DNA of 9,549 nt from Bacteroidota bacterium (GTDB lineage Bacteria; Bacteroidota; Bacteroidia; B-17B0; B-17BO): positions 1-9,549 of the forward strand of contig CANHPI010000079.1 of the NCBI GenBank assembly GCA_947462425.1. Direction: 5' to 3'. The notes below the pieces were generated by a model. The model did not search any database. It was not told the origin of the DNA and saw only the letters and a program-made list of their open reading frames with translations. The position numbers were made by a program, and so were the translations under genes. Shown in pieces: positions 6,961-9,549 of this stretch (position 1 is the stretch's first letter; each line of letters starts with the position of its first letter).

Positions 6961-6992
6961 AAAAGAATCCACTAATGGATTCTTTTTTTTTT
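6961..6992 (+). terminator. Intrinsic terminator after the EF-P gene
   Basis: AAAAGAATCCA (6961-6971) pairs perfectly with TGGATTCTTTT (6976-6986) around a CTAA loop, and the 3' arm runs into ten consecutive T residues (6983-6992). This is a textbook rho-independent terminator 45 bases after the efp stop codon. It separates efp from the ABC exporter at 7084, so the exporter should have its own promoter in the remaining 90 bases. There, TATTATTTG at 7061-7069 is one base longer than the TAnnTTTG consensus, and no suitable -33 element was found. Confidence 0.92.
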
Positions 6993-7083
6993 AAATAAAA
7001 TTTTGATTTAGCACAATCTTGGTAGCTCTTTGTGAGGTTTAACAAAATAATTTATTTAATTATTATTTGTATTTTAGTGCCCC

Positions 7084-8931
7084 ATGAAAAAACTATTTTC
7101 GGTACTTAAATACACTAAAGATTATAAAAATTATACAGCACTTAATATTCTGTTTAATATATTCTTTTCTATATTTTCTGTCTTTTCAATTTCCCTTACA
7201 ATTCCTTTTTTAGAATTAATTTTTAAAAATGATGCCGCTAGCTATCAAACAATTTTAGATAAAGGCATACCAGTTTTAGGCTTTAGCATGAAAGATTTAA
7301 CAGATTGGGCTTATTATCAAATGGCATCACTTATTATTGAACAAGGCAAAGCTTATACGCTAATGCTAATTTGTTTTGTGGTTTTTATAGCAACTTTTCT
7401 TAAAAACACATCACGCTATTTTGCTATGTATTTTTTAGCTCCTATTCGTAATGGTGTAGTAAAAGATTTAAGAAACAGGATGATGAAAAAATCATTAGAG
7501 TTACCCCTATCCTATTTTAGTGATGAACGAAAGGGTGATATGATGAGTAGAATGACCACTGATGTTATTGAAATTGAATGGTCAATCATGCAAACGTTAG
7601 AACTTATTTTTAGAGAACCATTATTAATAATCATCTCCTTATCAGCACTTATTTTCATTAGCCCTTACTTAACACTTTATGTATTTTTATTATTACCTGT
7701 GGCGGGTTTGGTAGTAGCCTTAGTTAGTAAAAGTTTAAAAAGTCGTTCAGCTAAAGGAAAAATAGTTTTTGGTCAGTTATTTAATATAATGGAAGAAACA
7801 CTTGGTGCTTTAAAAGTAATTAAAGCATTTACAGGTGAACGTTTTGTGCAAAATAAGTTTGAAAAAGTAAATGAGGATTATAATAAAATATCTATTGGCT
7901 TGTACCGTCGTGCCGATTTAACCTCACCTATCAGCGAAACAGTAGTTTTAGGAGTGTTGCTTTTGATTTTATTTATTGGAGGAACTATGGTTTTTGATGG
8001 AACGGGTTCATTATCCGGTTCTGCTTTTTTAGGTTATTTTGCAGTAGCATCTCAAATTGTACCTCCTATTAAACAAATTACATTGGCGTATAATAATATT
8101 CAAAAAGGTTTGGCTTCTGAGGAACGAATAGATAAAATATTACATGCAGAAAATCCTATTTTTAATAAACAAAATCCTGCAAAAATTGATAATTTTAGCA
8201 ATGGTATTGAATTTAAAAATGTATCCTTCTCTTATAAAAAAGGTGATGATGGTTATGTTTTAAAAAACATTAACTTATATATTTCAAAAGGCAAAACAGT
8301 TGCTTTAGTTGGACAAAGCGGAAGTGGTAAAACAACCTTAGCGGATATGATACCGCGTTTTTATGATACGGATTTAGGAGAAATTAAAATTGATGGCATC
8401 TCATTAAAAGATTTAGAAATTGAAAGTTTAAGAAAACAAATTGGCGTAGTTACTCAGGAAAGTATATTATTTAATGATACCATTGAAAACAACATTGCTT
8501 TTGGAATAGAAAATCCAGACTTTAACAAAATAGTGGAAGCAGCTAAAGTGGCTAATGCGCATGAGTTTATTTTACAACAACCAGATGGTTACAAAACTAA
8601 CATTGGCGACAGAGGCGGTAAATTAAGTGGTGGGCAGCGCCAACGTATTAGCATTGCGCGTGCCATTTTAAAAAATCCACCAATATTAATTTTAGATGAA
8701 GCCACTAGTGCTTTAGATACAGAAAGCGAACGTTTAGTGCAAGACGCTTTAAATAACTTAATGAAAAACAGAACTAGCATTGTAATTGCTCATCGATTAA
8801 GTACCATTATTAGTGCTGATGAAATTTTTGTAATTAATAAAGGAGAGTTATCTGAAAATGGTACTCACAAAGAATTATTAGAGAAAAACGGCATTTATAA
8901 AAAACTTTTTGATATGCAGAATTTTGGATAG
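7084..8931 (+). CDS. ABC exporter, MsbA-type half-transporter (permease fused to ATPase)
   Basis: This 615-residue protein contains one transmembrane domain and one nucleotide-binding domain and should work as a homodimer in the inner membrane. Membrane helices are visible at about 19-46, 90-118, 173-193, 196-214, 282-302 and 310-330, with a long loop between the first two (47-89), as in many Bacteroidota MsbA-like proteins. The ATPase part starts near 374 and is complete: A-loop Tyr-384, Walker A GQSGSGKTT (410-418), Q-loop VVTQES (455-460), signature LSGGQ (514-518), Walker B ILILDE (534-539) with catalytic Glu-539, D-loop SALD (542-545) and switch His-570. All catalytic residues are present. 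Family members export lipid A core, other lipids, drugs or peptides; the sequence does not decide which, and lipid flipping is only the default guess. The stop is TAG followed at once by in-frame TAA and TAG. The gene converges with the rluF-like gene 57 bases downstream; a 9-bp all-AT inverted repeat in the gap (8940-8948 and 8967-8975) is a weak terminator candidate. Confidence 0.94.
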   Translation: MKKLFSVLKYTKDYKNYTALNILFNIFFSIFSVFSISLTIPFLELIFKNDAASYQTILDKGIPVLGFSMKDLTDWAYYQMASLIIEQGKAYTLMLICFVVFIATFLKNTSRYFAMYFLAPIRNGVVKDLRNRMMKKSLELPLSYFSDERKGDMMSRMTTDVIEIEWSIMQTLELIFREPLLIIISLSALIFISPYLTLYVFLLLPVAGLVVALVSKSLKSRSAKGKIVFGQLFNIMEETLGALKVIKAFTGERFVQNKFEKVNEDYNKISIGLYRRADLTSPISETVVLGVLLLILFIGGTMVFDGTGSLSGSAFLGYFAVASQIVPPIKQITLAYNNIQKGLASEERIDKILHAENPIFNKQNPAKIDNFSNGIEFKNVSFSYKKGDDGYVLKNINLYISKGKTVALVGQSGSGKTTLADMIPRFYDTDLGEIKIDGISLKDLEIESLRKQIGVVTQESILFNDTIENNIAFGIENPDFNKIVEAAKVANAHEFILQQPDGYKTNIGDRGGKLSGGQRQRISIARAILKNPPILILDEATSALDTESERLVQDALNNLMKNRTSIVIAHRLSTIISADEIFVINKGELSENGTHKELLEKNGIYKKLFDMQNFG

Positions 8932-8988
8932 TAATAGATAAATTTATTTTATTAAAAAATTATGCCAATAAATTTAAAACAGTATCTG

Positions 8989-9549
8989 CTATTTTAACTG
9001 AGCAAACAATTCTGAAAGCTCTGTTTCTGTTAAATCACGCCATTCTCCAATTTTAAGTTTATCTAATTTAATATTCATTACTCTAATACGTTGTAATTTT
9101 ATTACTTGATAATCAAACGCGTTACACATTCTACGTATCTGTCTGTTTAAACCCTGAGTTAATATTATTCTAAAAATTCGTTTCGAATTTGGCTCGCGCG
9201 ATACCACACATGGCTTTGTTTGCTCACCATGAATTTCTATTCCTTCAGAAATTTCATTTAAAAATGCTGTTCTTACTGGTAAATTAAGCGTAACAATATA
9301 TTCTTTCTCGTGTTCAAATTTAGAGTTACCAATCTTGTCAATAATTTCGCTATGGTTGGTTAGTAAAATCAATCCTTCCGAATCTTTGTCTAAACGCCCT
9401 ATCGGATAAATAGTTTCTGTATGACCAATGGCATCAATAATGTTATTGGCAATTTTTTCAGAAGTACATTCAATCCCTTTTGGTTTATTATAAGCAATAT
9501 AAGTTGGTATAAACTCTCTTTTCTTTAACTCAAATCCATCAATAAAAAC
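8989..9549 (-). CDS. rluF: 23S rRNA pseudouridine synthase RluF family, 5' end outside the window
   Basis: The frame is open from the right window edge to the TAG at 8991-8989, giving 186 residues; the TTG at 9372 is internal, not the start. The visible part begins at the end of the N-terminal S4 RNA-binding domain (VFIDG) and holds the whole RsuA/RluB/RluE/RluF-type catalytic domain. Key blocks are YNKPKGIECT (20-29), GRLDKDSEGLILLTNH (51-66) with the catalytic Asp at visible residue 54, HEKEYIVT (80-87), LTQGLNRQIRRMC (130-142) and GEWRDLT (168-174). The KDSEGL and GLNRQIRRMC blocks and the RIRVMNI segment match E. coli RluF more closely than RsuA or RluB as I recall them. RluF makes pseudouridine at U2604 of 23S rRNA and can also modify tRNA-Tyr. 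The long basic C-terminal tail of the E. coli protein is absent. The exact target in this organism is inferred. Confidence 0.88.
   Translation of the reverse strand, partial: VFIDGFELKKREFIPTYIAYNKPKGIECTSEKIANNIIDAIGHTETIYPIGRLDKDSEGLILLTNHSEIIDKIGNSKFEHEKEYIVTLNLPVRTAFLNEISEGIEIHGEQTKPCVVSREPNSKRIFRIILTQGLNRQIRRMCNAFDYQVIKLQRIRVMNIKLDKLKIGEWRDLTETELSELFAQLK

Noticed and set aside
8589..8780. 63-codon minus-strand ORF
   Set aside because: It lies entirely inside the conserved ATPase domain of the ABC exporter on the other strand and is a shadow of the signature and Walker B coding region.
8940..8975. Inverted repeat AAATTTATT / AATAAATTT between the convergent exporter and rluF genes
   Set aside because: It is an exact 9-bp repeat, but the stem is entirely A/T with an 18-base loop, so it is too weak to call as a bidirectional terminator.

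Overview
This AT-rich window (roughly three quarters A+T) most likely comes from a chromosome of a Bacteroidota member, probably of the Flavobacteriia/Sphingobacteriia type. The evidence is a DUF3078 outer-membrane protein typical of that phylum, a glycosyltransferase carrying the NDLVTDQRV motif seen in Bacteroidota GT4 enzymes, start codons without Shine-Dalgarno sequences, and a degenerate TCCCGATAG...TAGGGA palindrome of a kind I recall from flavobacterial intergenic regions. Family and genus cannot be fixed from the sequence.

Layout. 1-1197 (+): 3' part of an uncharacterised, probably lipid-anchored envelope protein, cut by the window edge. 1198-1621: non-coding stretch with a GC-rich palindrome and an 89-bp tandem duplication running into the start codon of the next gene. 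1622-2608 (+): DUF3078 putative outer-membrane beta-barrel. 2680-3795 (-): GT4 glycosyltransferase, convergent with it. 3796-4500: 705-bp, very AT-rich divergent intergenic region with a perfect 21-bp palindrome. 4501-6243 (+): large polytopic membrane protein resembling GT-C glycosyltransferases, with an unrecognised C-terminal soluble domain. 6364-6915 (+): elongation factor P, followed by a clear intrinsic terminator at 6961-6992. 7084-8931 (+): MsbA-type ABC exporter. 8989-9549 (-): RluF-type 23S rRNA pseudouridine synthase, cut by the right edge and convergent with the exporter.

The genes do not form one operon. Four of the six complete or nearly complete products act at the cell envelope: a lipoprotein candidate, an outer-membrane protein, two glycosyltransferases and a lipid or drug exporter. 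EF-P and RluF are translation housekeeping functions. The two glycosyltransferases face away from each other across the AT-rich gap and could contribute to surface glycans, but no other polysaccharide genes are visible.

No defence system, mobile element, CRISPR array, tRNA or rRNA is visible. I found no convincing new multi-gene system. The most unusual structure is the 89-bp tandem repeat ahead of the DUF3078 gene. It duplicates the start-codon region, and its two units differ in a pattern more like a variable RNA or DNA element than a conserved peptide.
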